DNA of 16,386 nucleotides from Cylindrotheca closterium (Eukaryota; Bacillariophyta; Bacillariophyceae; Bacillariales; Bacillariaceae). Numbering within the stretch: the first letter of the stretch is position 1; each line of letters starts with the position of its first letter. Made by a program: the position numbers and the translations under genes. The DNA lies in assembly GCA_933822405.4 (NCBI GenBank), contig CAKOGP040001831.1, forward strand, positions 1 to 16,386. Direction: 5' to 3'. The notes beneath the pieces were generated by a model. That model was not told the DNA's origin and made no database searches. It saw nothing but the letters and a program-made list of their open reading frames with translations. This document shows, in pieces, positions 8,529-16,386 of this stretch.

Positions 8529-10703
8529 ATGCGGACCTTTAAGGGAAAATGGGGACGAAAATGCAAAGAATCCGGCGGGACAGCAGACTTCGCTTACATG
8601 TTTGTCAAGCCAACGCTTACTGAAGAGCAACAGCGAGAAATGGAAAGGCAAATCAGAGAAAGCAAAATCAATCAGGGTAGTTTGCTGGAAGCTGGAAAAG
8701 GAAGACCTTCTAGTGCTCCAACGCTGAAGCCAATCAAGACCAACGTGGGAACGAATATGCAAGCCCTGCTCAATGCTGATCAAAAGAGAATGACTGTTGC
8801 TGAAAAGCAAGAGTATCTGAAGGGAAAATTCAAGGCAAAGCATTACATTGGAGACTTTGGCAAACTCAAAAAAGCCAAGCGAAATCCAAAAAGCAAGGGC
8901 GAAAAGACCGAAATACCGCCGGTGTCGCTGCGGAAGGTTTGCGCACCCCAGTTCGAATTCGACTTGCGACAGTTTGCGCCGAAGGAGACAAAGAAAACTG
9001 AATGGCAAAACAAAATACTTAAAAAGGTCATTGGAGCATCTGTCGTTCTTCGAGACAATTCCAAGAAAACGGAAGATCGTCTCATTGCCGCAATGAAGCA
9101 AATCAAACTTAAATCTGGACAAGTCTTGTCAAAGCAAGGTGAAATGGACGAAAAGGATGATAAATACTATGTTGTCGAATCCGGAAGGCTCGAGTTTCAC
9201 GTGGATGGGGTGACAGTGGACACTGCCGAAGCTGGAACTGCCTTTAATGAAGAGCGCTTGCTATACAGACATGCTAATAATGCCACAATCAAAGCATCCG
9301 AAGATACAAAACTGCTCGAGCTGGATCAAGCGACTTTCCGAGGTATCATGCAGCAAGAAGAAATCAAGGCACAAAAAGAGAAACCAAAACAAAAGGAAAA
9401 ACCAAAACCCAAGCCTTTACCCGCGAAAAAGGAAAAGAGAAAGAAAACTCGAACCATCGCTGGAGACTGGGATTTATCCGACTCTACAATCTTTCAAGAG
9501 CAAGAAAAGGCTCGGTTTGGTGTCAAGAAGCATGCATCTTCCAAGGAAGATCTCGAATTTGTGCGGCTGCTTGGTGAGGGTCAATTTGGTGAGGTTTGGC
9601 TTGTGGGAGCAAAACTACCAGAATTTGAGGAGAAACAGCAGTATGCTCTCAAAATGCAGGATATTACTGATGATGAATTGCGGGAAGATCCGACAGATGC
9701 AATTTGGAAAGAAATTACTGCTTTGAAGATTGTACACCATCCCTTTGTGGTGAATCTGGTGCACGTCTACGAAACAGAGGATTCGATCGACATGCTTCTC
9801 GGGCTGATTCGGGGGACGGAACTTTGGGACGAGGTTCACAGGGAAGATGAACCTGATGTCTGGGTATCCGGATTCTCTGAGGCTCGAGCCCGTTTCTACA
9901 CTTGTGTATTAATTGACACTTTGGCCTTTCTACACAAGCATGAATTTTGTTATCGCGATTTCAAGCCTGAGAATGTCATGATTGATGAGGATGGGTATCC
10001 CATTTTGGTAGATTTTGGTTTTGCAAAGCATGTAGCTGAAGGAGACAAGACATTTACATTTTGTGGGACTCCAAATTACGTTGCTCCAGAGATTATTAAA
10101 CTCTTGGGGCACGATCGGAATGTCGACTACTGGGCACTTGGTGTGGTCATTTATGAGATGGTTTGTGGAGAGAACCCATTCTTCTACGAAGGCATGGAGC
10201 AATTCGCGCTTTACCAAGCAATTGCAGATGAGGTACCCTATGACATGGAAGGTGACTATACTAAGGAGGTAATTGACTTGTGTCACAAACTGCTCAAAAA
10301 AGATCCCACCAAAAGACTCGGTAGCAATCATCCTCATGATATTTTGGAGCACAACTGGTTTCGTGGCACACCTGATCTCAGCGAGTACAGAGCCAAGAAG
10401 GTGGCTCCTCCACCTCTTATTGAAGAAACAATCTCTTTTGAGGAAGAAGAATCTGAATCCGAAGACGAGACACCAATCAAGGCTAGGTTGCTAGAAGATG
10501 ATGTGGATGGAAGCAACTTAGAAGAAGAGCTAGATCTGTTCAAGGAGGAAGACAAGCCAAAACCAAAAATTAAGTTGGCGCCGTTCAAAGCTACCAACAA
10601 GGGTGCTTTGAAAGGGTACTATGCGAAAGAAAAGACAAAAGAGGAGAAATATAGTTCGAAAGAACGGCGTTCCATGCTTTCTGGCACGCTTGAAGATATT
10701 TAG
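8529..10703 (+). CDS. AGC-family (PKA/PKG-like) Ser/Thr protein kinase with a degenerate cyclic-nucleotide-binding domain
   Basis: Transfers phosphate from ATP to Ser/Thr of target proteins; substrates are unknown. It is 724 aa without introns. The start is the first in-frame ATG (8529). Residues about 185-280 read as one cyclic-nucleotide-binding fold (SGQVLSKQGE, YYVVESGRLEF, AGTAFNEERLL). The usual FGE-L and RxA signature of the phosphate-binding cassette is weak: the stretch reads FNEERLLYRHANNAT. A Lys/Pro-rich linker follows (about 280-310). The kinase domain has GEGQFG (349-354), catalytic-site Lys375 (YALK), YRDFKPEN with Asp477, DFG with Asp495, and the activation segment TFTFCGTPNYVAPE with Thr510 and Glu521. 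An AGC-style tail (WFRG, APPPL) and a long acidic then basic C-terminus end the protein. It resembles PKG, but only one binding domain is present, and whether it binds cGMP is doubtful. This is the only clear host gene here. Confidence 0.9.
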   Translation: MRTFKGKWGRKCKESGGTADFAYMFVKPTLTEEQQREMERQIRESKINQGSLLEAGKGRPSSAPTLKPIKTNVGTNMQALLNADQKRMTVAEKQEYLKGKFKAKHYIGDFGKLKKAKRNPKSKGEKTEIPPVSLRKVCAPQFEFDLRQFAPKETKKTEWQNKILKKVIGASVVLRDNSKKTEDRLIAAMKQIKLKSGQVLSKQGEMDEKDDKYYVVESGRLEFHVDGVTVDTAEAGTAFNEERLLYRHANNATIKASEDTKLLELDQATFRGIMQQEEIKAQKEKPKQKEKPKPKPLPAKKEKRKKTRTIAGDWDLSDSTIFQEQEKARFGVKKHASSKEDLEFVRLLGEGQFGEVWLVGAKLPEFEEKQQYALKMQDITDDELREDPTDAIWKEITALKIVHHPFVVNLVHVYETEDSIDMLLGLIRGTELWDEVHREDEPDVWVSGFSEARARFYTCVLIDTLAFLHKHEFCYRDFKPENVMIDEDGYPILVDFGFAKHVAEGDKTFTFCGTPNYVAPEIIKLLGHDRNVDYWALGVVIYEMVCGENPFFYEGMEQFALYQAIADEVPYDMEGDYTKEVIDLCHKLLKKDPTKRLGSNHPHDILEHNWFRGTPDLSEYRAKKVAPPPLIEETISFEEEESESEDETPIKARLLEDDVDGSNLEEELDLFKEEDKPKPKIKLAPFKATNKGALKGYYAKEKTKEEKYSSKERRSMLSGTLEDI

Positions 10704-10707
10704 GACA

Positions 10708-10713
10708 AATAAA
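10708..10713 (+). terminator. Possible polyadenylation signal of the kinase gene
   Basis: AATAAA starts four bases after the TAG stop codon. Such a short distance is unusual, but compact 3' ends occur in small eukaryotic genomes. It could also be chance in A/T-rich sequence. Confidence 0.35.
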
Positions 10714-11938
10714 TCTTTTCAAGCACTGCTACTGCTGACACCCACTGTATGTCGTGCATAGAAGCTAAAAATGTACCTTTTACTCCATAATTTCACTGGC
10801 TTTTTAACCGTTTCCTGGTCAGACAATCCAGCAGATAAGACTCTCCCAAATGTTGCCAGCCGGCCGCACGCCTGCCTTGATAGCTCTATGCAATATTGGA
10901 TGGCTCCGACGGCGGAATGACTGTAGACCTTGTTACAGACCGACTCCTTTGACTAGGGACTTGCACCCAGCATTGGCGCGGCAGTGAGTCCGCTGACTTG
11001 TTCTCATTCGTGACGCATGATATTGAAACAAGAAAAGCAAGATTTGATTCAAAACAATGGCCACCTACAAAACAAGGCCTCAAAGATTTGCTTCACCATT
11101 TGAAACTAATTGGCCTAAAGCATGGAAGTGAATTTACCTATGAGCATCAAAAGGATGGTTGACCTGTTATAGATCAAAGCCATACAAAGGGACAAAACTA
11201 CAGGACTTGGAGCAATTCAATGAAAAAGGAGTCCTTCTCCAACACCGTCACAAGTCCTACCATCAAGGTCTTTTAGGAGTCACCCAAACCGTCTGGCCTT
11301 CACCCGCCATGCGGACAACTAACGGAAAATTCAAAAAGTGGTGAGTCACATGGCAGGCAAAAAAAAAGAACGCGCAAACTGACACACATGGACTTACCGG
11401 ATTGATTTGGAGGCATGCCGGCTCATTTTTCCGCCACAATGTCAGTTCCGCGAGGAGAAGGTAGACCACAGCAATCAGTGAGTCCCCAAGGAGGTGTAAA
11501 ACTGTTGGACTCCAAAATAATGATTGCCATTGAAGGTAGAAATGTTCCAATCCAGAACGAAGTCATTGCATACATAAGCAGAATTCCATCCAAACTAGCC
11601 AATGACATCCCCTCATTTCACATCATCAGCATTGGCTTGACACCTTCTCCCAAGAGGTCCCTTTCATCAGAGCGCTTTCAAAAATAGGATCCATAAACCA
11701 TACCCAGAAGTCAGATTTGGCGCCCCATAGAGACCTATTGGAAAATTCACACCAACAACTTCACTCCCATGGCAGCACACACATCGTCCCCTTGTGCCTG
11801 GAAGTCAATCATTCCACTCAATGTCACCAAGGCTGTTAGAAAGAATGACATGCCAGACTTTGGTACACTAGCAACATGTGATATTTCCTCCTGCTATCTG
11901 GATAAGAGAAACATGTATCATGACTGGCGAATATATTT
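10714..11938. other. Unassigned region with short coding-like islands
   Basis: No intact gene was recognised in these 1.2 kb. Three plus-strand islands look more like protein than noise. One runs from about 10953 to 11160 without ATG (contains THDIETRKARFDS and KDLLHHLKLIGLKHG). One at 11159-11344 lies in the next frame (contains KGTKLQDLEQFNEKG and ends NGKFKKW before a GTGAGT). One is at 11415-11687 (contains SKIMIAIEGRNVPIQNEVIA). They could be decayed exons of the Mutator-like gene that follows, or of an unknown element. No family can be named. Confidence 0.35.
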
Positions 11939-12729
11939 TTGCAAAGAAATCATATGGCAATGCCTCTGAGGGAAACCCTAAAGCAATTGCAATCATATAT
12001 CACAAGAGTTGCCCTTGAAAATGGATCTTACCTTGTGAAGCAAGGATATCAAGGGCCCAAAGCCAAAGTGAATAAGATGTATCGTATTGACTGTGGATAT
12101 GGCAAAAAGTTCCAGAGGAGGAAAACAGATACAAGGACTGTTTCTGACTACAAGAACTCAACAATACGTAACGATAGGAGAACAAATAGCCATGGCTCCC
12201 ATGGAAAGACACTACCAAGAAGAGCTGAGAGTGAAAGGGAGATTGAACCTGACAAAACATGCAAGTTCAGGATCAACATCAAATGGGACGAGAACAAAGG
12301 AGCATGGTTTGTTCCAATTTCCAATAGGTTGAAGTACACTCATTCTTGTAACAACCTGGGTCTCTTCACTCCAAAAATGATGTGTGCTACAGTGACTTGA
12401 ATGACGAGCAAGCTAGGCATATTCAGTCTATGTTCCAGCTTCAATTGACTGTTCCAGTTGCTACTGTTATCACAAGTTTTTATAATACCTACAAGAAAAG
12501 AATATCCAGGACTACTGTGCAGACAGTGCAGGATTCGGCACTTCCACAATCGTTAACTGGAACTGATGTGGATAAGGCCCTGCAATACCTTAGATTTAAG
12601 GAGCACAACCATGTTGTCCTCCAACAACACCGTGAGAATGGGCCACCTGTCTCAAACAGGAAAACAATTGGTCTCACAAGCATAGGAGACTCTGAAATGA
12701 AGGAGGTACGTATTGCAAGTACTTATTGA
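11939..12729 (+). pseudogene. Remnant resembling the N-terminus of a Mutator-like (MULE) transposase
   Basis: Two overlapping frames, 11939-12400 and from 12382 to 12729, join into one protein-like sequence through a single frameshift near 12382. The first has a helical lead (LRETLKQLQSYITRVALENGSY), a K/R-rich middle, and a Cys/His segment (TCKFRINIKWDENKGAWFV, then THSC). This segment fits the pattern of FAR1/WRKY-GCM1 type zinc fingers at the start of MULE transposases. The second continues with LNDEQARHIQSMFQ and VATVITSFYN, like the helix-turn-helix stretch that often follows. The catalytic DDE domain and SWIM finger are absent before the stop at 12727-12729. The family call is from pattern memory only; an unrelated DNA-binding protein is possible. 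Confidence 0.42.
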
Positions 12730-12829
12730 GTTGAAACATGATTAAATCACTTACACCAATTCCACTACTTGTTGGTCCCAATGTACTCCTAGAATTTACT
12801 GAATATGCAAAACGCAGAACAAAGGAACA

Positions 12830-12935
12830 GTTGGATTTCGGTTCTGGCGGACATCAGACAAGCGGCAGACTTGTCGTCGTCCAAACCGATTGACAACTTT
12901 GTGGCCCATCAAGCCATCATTGCCAACCAGCCGTG
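12830..12935 (+). repeat. Left inverted arm of copy A
   Basis: Inverted match, 100 of 106 positions, to 13376-13481. Copies B and C have no equivalent of this arm: both start at the point where it ends. Confidence 0.88.
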
Positions 12936-13375
12936 TGTTGAAGTTGCTCTCTTGGACACCATTCATTGGAAACTCCTTGATAGAAGCAGTTCGACACGTC
13001 CGATCGGACACACGGACAAATGTCCGTTCGGTCCGTTTATTCGGGGGATTCCTATGAGTCGGTTTTTGCAGGGAATCTGAAAACATGGAATTGTGGGCTT
13101 GGACTAACAAACGTCTGAGCGCCACGAAAATCCCAGACTGAATCCTGCAGGAGTTCTGTACATGGGTTTTGTACCGGCCTTTCTGGATTGCAAACATCCA
13201 GTAAAGGTTTGGGAAATTTGAGTTTTCGAGCAAGGCTTTTGCTTTGCCCATTCCATGTAGATAACAAGTCTTTTAGAATAGTTATTTCCTGTAGAGATGA
13301 TTATTTCCTATTAGACGGATCGGAGATCGCTATGGTCGGTGCCTCTGCATGACGACTTGATGGGTCGCATGTTGG

Positions 13376-13481
13376 CACGGCTAATTGGCAATGATGGCTT
13401 TATGGGCCACAAAGTTGTCAATCGGTTTGGACGACGACAAGCCTGTCGCTTGTCTGATGTCCACCAGAACCGAAATCCAAC
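13376..13481 (-). repeat. Right inverted arm of copy A
   Basis: Inverted match to 12830-12935 and direct match to 15350-15455 in copy C, so this arm is the family's normal right end. Confidence 0.88.
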
Positions 13482-13961
13482 TATATCTACATGGAAAAAA
13501 GGGTGGGGAGAATGGTAAGCGTTTCGTAACGGTTGTATGAGCTGATTGTTGTTTTTCCACCGCTCCCACCGTGTCTTTCTTCTTCCCATTGAACTTGCAA
13601 AAGAGCGACGCGCCAAGAGCCAAGAAGGGCCAAGAGCGGACAGTCGCCATGGAACTGACCCACAGAGGCGGTCTTTCCTCAGCGCAAGAAGCTTGGACGA
13701 AAGAAGGAGCGGTCGCAGCGCTGGATCCAACATCAGCCGCACCGTGGAGAACTTTCCGTTTTTCTTGCCCGAGGCGGTTGTGGGAAAAACAGGAGCGCCA
13801 GCGCTAAGTCCTCCAAGATCACTGACTGCACACACACACGCACCAGTCCACCATTTGATGTGCCTGTCCTTTAGCAACATGGGGTGCAGCTCATGTGATG
13901 TTCCAGCTGAACATCACGCTTTTGGACGTCTCTCCTACTCTGATCTTCGGAGTTAGGAGCG
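13482..13961. other. Spacer between copies A and B, no supported gene
   Basis: 480 bp with open frames on both strands whose translations are Arg/Ser/Pro-rich and unlike known proteins; I do not call a gene. It contains a CACACACACACGCAC run near 13829-13845 and a perfect hairpin, GTGATGTTC (13895-13903) with GAACATCAC (13909-13917) around a 5-base loop. A second imperfect stem, CTCCTACTC...GAGTTAGGAG, is at about 13931-13958, directly before copy B. Confidence 0.5.
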
Positions 13962-14220
13962 TGTTGAAGTTCCTCTCTTGGAGACCATTCATTGGAAACT
14001 CCTTGATAGAAGCAGTTCGACACGTACGATCGGACACACGGACAAATGTCCGTTTGGTCCGTTAATTCGGGGGATTCCTATGAGTCGGTTTTTGCAGGGA
14101 ATCTGAAAACATGGAATTGTGGGCTTGGACTAACAAACGTCTGAGCGCCACGAAAATCCCAGACTGAATCCTGCGGGAGTTCTGTACGTGGGTTTTGTAC
14201 CGGCCTTTCTGGATTGCAAA
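13962..14220 (+). mobile_element. Repeat family copy B, internal fragment
   Basis: 259 bp that correspond base for base to 12936-13194 of copy A with few substitutions. It starts at the same internal boundary (TGTTGAAG) as copies A and C and stops abruptly after GGATTGCAAA. It lacks the right half and both arms. It is probably truncated by deletion or by insertion of the A/T-rich DNA that follows. Confidence 0.85.
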
Positions 14221-14494
14221 TGGTTGAACTTACTTTTGTGATTGAATCATCAATTCAAGCCAAATATTAATTAAATAGGAACAATTTCACTCAAAGTATA
14301 CCTAGACACAGGAAAACTATTGTTGTGAAAGTGTTGTACAGTCGATTACAAATTTAGATTGGTGTTCTGAGCGCTAAAGGCACTCACGATAGAGCACATT
14401 TTGCTTTATTCTAACATTCAATCACAAAAGGCAACAAAACAAATTTATAGAACAGCACTGCCTTATCTACAAAAAAGTGAGTGATTCGTTGGCG
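14221..14494. other. A/T-rich spacer with a 15-bp inverted repeat
   Basis: No gene seen. CTTTTGTGATTGAAT at 14233-14247 is repeated inverted at 14416-14430. The pair encloses about 170 bp of A/T-rich sequence and could be the ends of a tiny miniature element that truncated copy B, or simply a hairpin. No target duplication was found. Confidence 0.4.
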
Positions 14495-14911
14495 ATGGGA
14501 TGTTCTTCATCCGGTGGTGGAAGAGGACGTGTGACTCCTCAGAAAGTCAAGAGCAATTTGAGCTCAACAGTTGAGAAACATCTATTTTCAACGAAAGTTG
14601 AAAACGATGGAAAGTCAAGATCGTCGTACGAAGATGCCGAGGAAAGAGTGATTGACTACATCCAAGCTTCTGGAATGAAATGTTCCAAAGACATGGTGAA
14701 ATCAATGCAATTGCTCCAAGATGGAACGCTCCAACTCAAACTGAAGCTGTTGCAAGAGAAACAGAGATGGCCCAAAACAAGATTCTCTATTCTGCAAAGC
14801 TTGACGAGAACATGTGAAGATCAGCCTACTTCGAGACAAACAAGAGAACCGTCAAATCAAACATCATGCTGAAGTTTGTGACAACGGCGATGGATATCAA
14901 GCTTCAAGGTG
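14495..14911 (+). pseudogene. Gag-like retroelement fragment, broken and interrupted by copy C
   Basis: An ATG at 14495 opens a frame (start MGCSSSGGGRGRV, a possible myristoylation-like start) that stays open to 14872. Its protein-like character moves to another frame near 14640-14705, where it reads INAIAPRWNAPTQTEAVARE and then AQNKILYSAKLDENM. A TGA (14815-14817) breaks this, and the same frame continues with YFETNKRTVKSN and FVTTAMDIKLQG up to the insertion point. The W...PT and later helical pattern resembles Copia-type Gag proteins. So there is one frameshift and one stop. The Gag call is an inference from pattern; a decayed host gene is the alternative. Confidence 0.45.
14904..14911 (+). 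repeat. Left target-site duplication of copy C
   Basis: TCAAGGTG is repeated exactly at 15456-15463. The last one to three bases could belong to the element, because all three family copies read GTGTTGAA here, so the true duplication is 5-8 bp. Confidence 0.65.
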
Positions 14912-15455
14912 TTGAAATTGCTCTCTTGGACACCATTCATTGGAAACTCCTTGATGGAAGCAGTTTGACACGTCCGATTGGACAGACGGACAAATGTCCG
15001 TTTGGTCCGTTTTATTCTGGGGATTCCTATGAGTCGGTTTTGCAGGGAATCTGAAAACATGGAATTGTGGGCTTGGACCATCAAACGTCTGAGCGCCACG
15101 AAAATCCCATACTGAATCCTGCGGGAGTTCTGTACGTGGGTTTTGTACCGGCCTTTCTGGATTGCAAACATCCAGTAAAGGTTTGGGAAATTTGAGTTTT
15201 CGTGCAATGCTTTTGCTTTGCCCATTCCATGTAGATAACAAGTCTTTTAGAATAGTTATTTCCTGTAGAGATGATTATTTTCTATTAGACGGATCGGAGA
15301 TCACTATGGTCGGTGCCTCTGCATGACGACTTGATGGGTCGTATGTTGGCACGGCTGGTTGGCAATGATGGCTTTATGGGCCAAAAAGTTGTCAATCGGT
15401 TTGGACCATGACAAGCCTGTCGCTTGTCTTACGTCCGCCAGAACCGAAATCCAAC
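14912..15455. mobile_element. Repeat family copy C, complete insertion without left arm
   Basis: 544 bp that match copy A from 12938 to 13481, including the right arm (15350-15455). It ends CCAAC like copy A. The ends form only a short imperfect inverted repeat (GTTGAAATT against GTTGGATTT). It is bounded by a TCAAGGTG duplication and interrupts an open frame. It has no coding capacity. The target duplication of up to 8 bp would fit MULE or hAT type movement, while 5 bp would fit integrase-type movement. Confidence 0.78.
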
Positions 15456-15463
15456 TCAAGGTG
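15456..15463 (+). repeat. Right target-site duplication of copy C
   Basis: TCAAGGTG, identical to 14904-14911. Coding sequence resumes within it. Confidence 0.65.
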
Positions 15464-16386
15464 ATGCCGATTTCACGACTACTCTTGAAGATCCGATCAA
15501 ACTCTTGAACCGTATTGAACGATTCATAGAGAAGAGTGCCAATGCTGAATATGACTTCTTGGACGTCGCCGAAGCCACCTCACCGTCGGTTCCCTTTTGG
15601 ACCAAGCCACTCCCAGATGATGTATGCCGAGTGACAACCCAGCCACTGCATCGGGTAGAGGAGTTTGTGATTTCGGGGGTGGGCCTGGAGCAGCAGTCTC
15701 CACGACCTGTCCTCCACCTGTCATTATTCACTGCTTGGGAATCAGCTTTGGCAGAAGTTGACGAGTACTTTGGATGGACCCCCGATGAACTTGAGATTGT
15801 CAGTGATGAAGCACGGCTGGTGGAGGCCTTACTCTCTGGTCATCTTTGCGTGATCAGCGACGGATCATACAAGCAAGCCCTGGGAACGGCGGCTGTCCAA
15901 CTACTCCCACAAAAAGGGGAGAAGGACCGCGTCATTGTTCGGTGCCAGACTCCCGGCTTGCCCCAGGATCAAAGCGCCTATCGGAGTGAACTGATCGGCT
16001 TGCTCCCAGGCATCATGGTTGTTGACTGGTTGCTCCAACAGTGGGCGCCTACGCTCCAATCTAAACCCCGCGTAAGGATAGCGTGTGATGGGTTTTCCGC
16101 TCTTCTCAATACCTTTAGTGATAATCGAGTCTCCCCTCACCAGGCGCAGTTTGACCTGGTCTCTTCCCTCCCCGAGGCCCTTGCGCGCTCCAAAGCATCG
16201 TGGGAGCCTAGTCATGTGTATGGTCACCTTGACCGTGCTACGTCCTTTTCGTCCCTGTTTTGGTGGTCCAAAAGGAATGTTGAAGTGGATAATTGGGCAG
16301 TGGCATACCGCCATCAGTTGGAGGCTTCTAACCAACTGATTGCACCCAATGCTCGCTTCTTTACTGAGTTGGCCGCTCTCTACATC
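15456..16386 (+). CDS. Gag-like to RNase H composite retroelement frame, open to the window end
   Basis: The frame is open without a stop from 15412 to the last base and continues beyond the window; codons start at 15460 (GDADFTTTL). The first 35 or so residues continue the Gag-like helix pattern (PIKLLNRIERFIEKS). About 90 residues of uncertain identity follow, then a full RNase H domain: ISDGSYK with Asp at 15859, YRSELIGL with Glu at 15988, ACDGFSAL with Asp at 16087, a YGH His, and NVEVDNWA with Asp at 16288. This D-E-D-D set is that of RNase H domains after reverse transcriptase in non-LTR retroelements; it degrades RNA in RNA/DNA hybrids. No reverse transcriptase is visible in the window. 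No ATG is available near the left boundary, because copy C cut the frame. Base composition is richer in G/C than its neighbours. Confidence 0.68.

Larger units (their letters stand above)
12830..13481. mobile_element. Repeat family copy A, non-autonomous foldback-type element with 106-bp arms
   Basis: The 652-bp unit begins GTTGGATTTCGGTTCTGG and ends with its reverse complement. The outer 106 bp at each end are inverted copies with six mismatches. The 440-bp centre (12936-13375) matches copies B and C and has no coding capacity. It contains palindromes GTCCGATCGGAC (12998-13009) and CGGACA-AA-TGTCCG (13013-13026). No target duplication is visible at the flanks (GGAACA and TATATC). Confidence 0.8.

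Noticed and set aside
8436..9122. Minus-strand 228-aa frame opposite the kinase N-terminus
   Set aside because: Phe/Leu/Ser-rich translation typical of the antisense of a Lys/Glu-rich gene.
12796..13267. Minus-strand frames inside repeat copies A and C that look conserved with each other
   Set aside because: The similarity is explained by DNA-level repetition; indels between copies shift the frames, so there is no selection for protein.
13311..13880. Minus-strand 189-aa frame across the end of copy A and the spacer
   Set aside because: One third of it is repeat-arm sequence and the rest is low-complexity Arg/Ser/Leu; no family resemblance.
13546..13956. Plus-strand 136-aa frame in the spacer between copies A and B
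   Set aside because: Arg/Ser/Pro-rich translation, overlaps another frame of similar length, and contains the CA run and hairpin; no support as a gene.
12830..15455. Regularly spaced repeats as a CRISPR array
   Set aside because: Units are hundreds of bp, of unequal length and unevenly spaced, in a eukaryotic context.

Overview
The window looks like nuclear DNA of a photosynthetic stramenopile, most likely a diatom. This is inferred from the Copia polymerase with an HVDD-type catalytic box, the RG-rich Ty3/gypsy-type Gag, the divergent piggyBac-like transposase and the intron structure; no species can be named. Almost everything is mobile-element DNA in various states of decay. The one convincing host gene is an intronless AGC protein kinase with a cyclic-nucleotide-binding-like domain (8529-10703).

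Layout: 1-3594 is a rearranged Copia element. It starts with the first 127 bp of its own LTR in inverted orientation, then a frameshifted partial pol copy (128-917), a second tandem pol copy that runs into a complete reverse transcriptase/RNase H frame (to 3061), and the plus-oriented LTR (from 3152). 3608-4750 is an internally deleted Ty3/gypsy element: the end of Gag is joined to the last residues of integrase, followed by a polypurine tract and an LTR starting TGTAATGACC. 4751-8121 is a DNA transposon with 19-bp perfect terminal inverted repeats and a two-exon, minus-strand piggyBac-like transposase (about 920 aa, DDD triad and C-terminal Cys-rich domain). It appears inserted in the gypsy LTR, and it is flanked by TA rather than the piggyBac hallmark TTAA.

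8122-8528 is the kinase 5' flank, and the kinase follows. 10714-11938 holds short unidentified coding-like islands. 11939-12729 is a frameshifted remnant that resembles the N-terminal DNA-binding part of a Mutator-like transposase. 12830-15455 contains three copies (A, B, C) of one short non-autonomous repeat. A has 106-bp inverted arms, B is an internal fragment, and C lacks the left arm but is flanked by an 8-bp target duplication.

Copy C interrupts a reading frame. Up to the insertion (14495-14911) the frame is Gag-like but already broken by a frameshift and a stop. After it (15456 to the window end) the frame is continuous and carries a full D-E-D-D RNase H domain of the kind found in non-LTR retroelements. 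Deleting C plus one target duplication joins both sides in the same frame, so C landed in a composite Gag/RNase H retroelement. The most unusual items are this composite, the A/B/C family with its acquired inverted arm, the self-inverted Copia element, and the TA-flanked piggyBac-like element.
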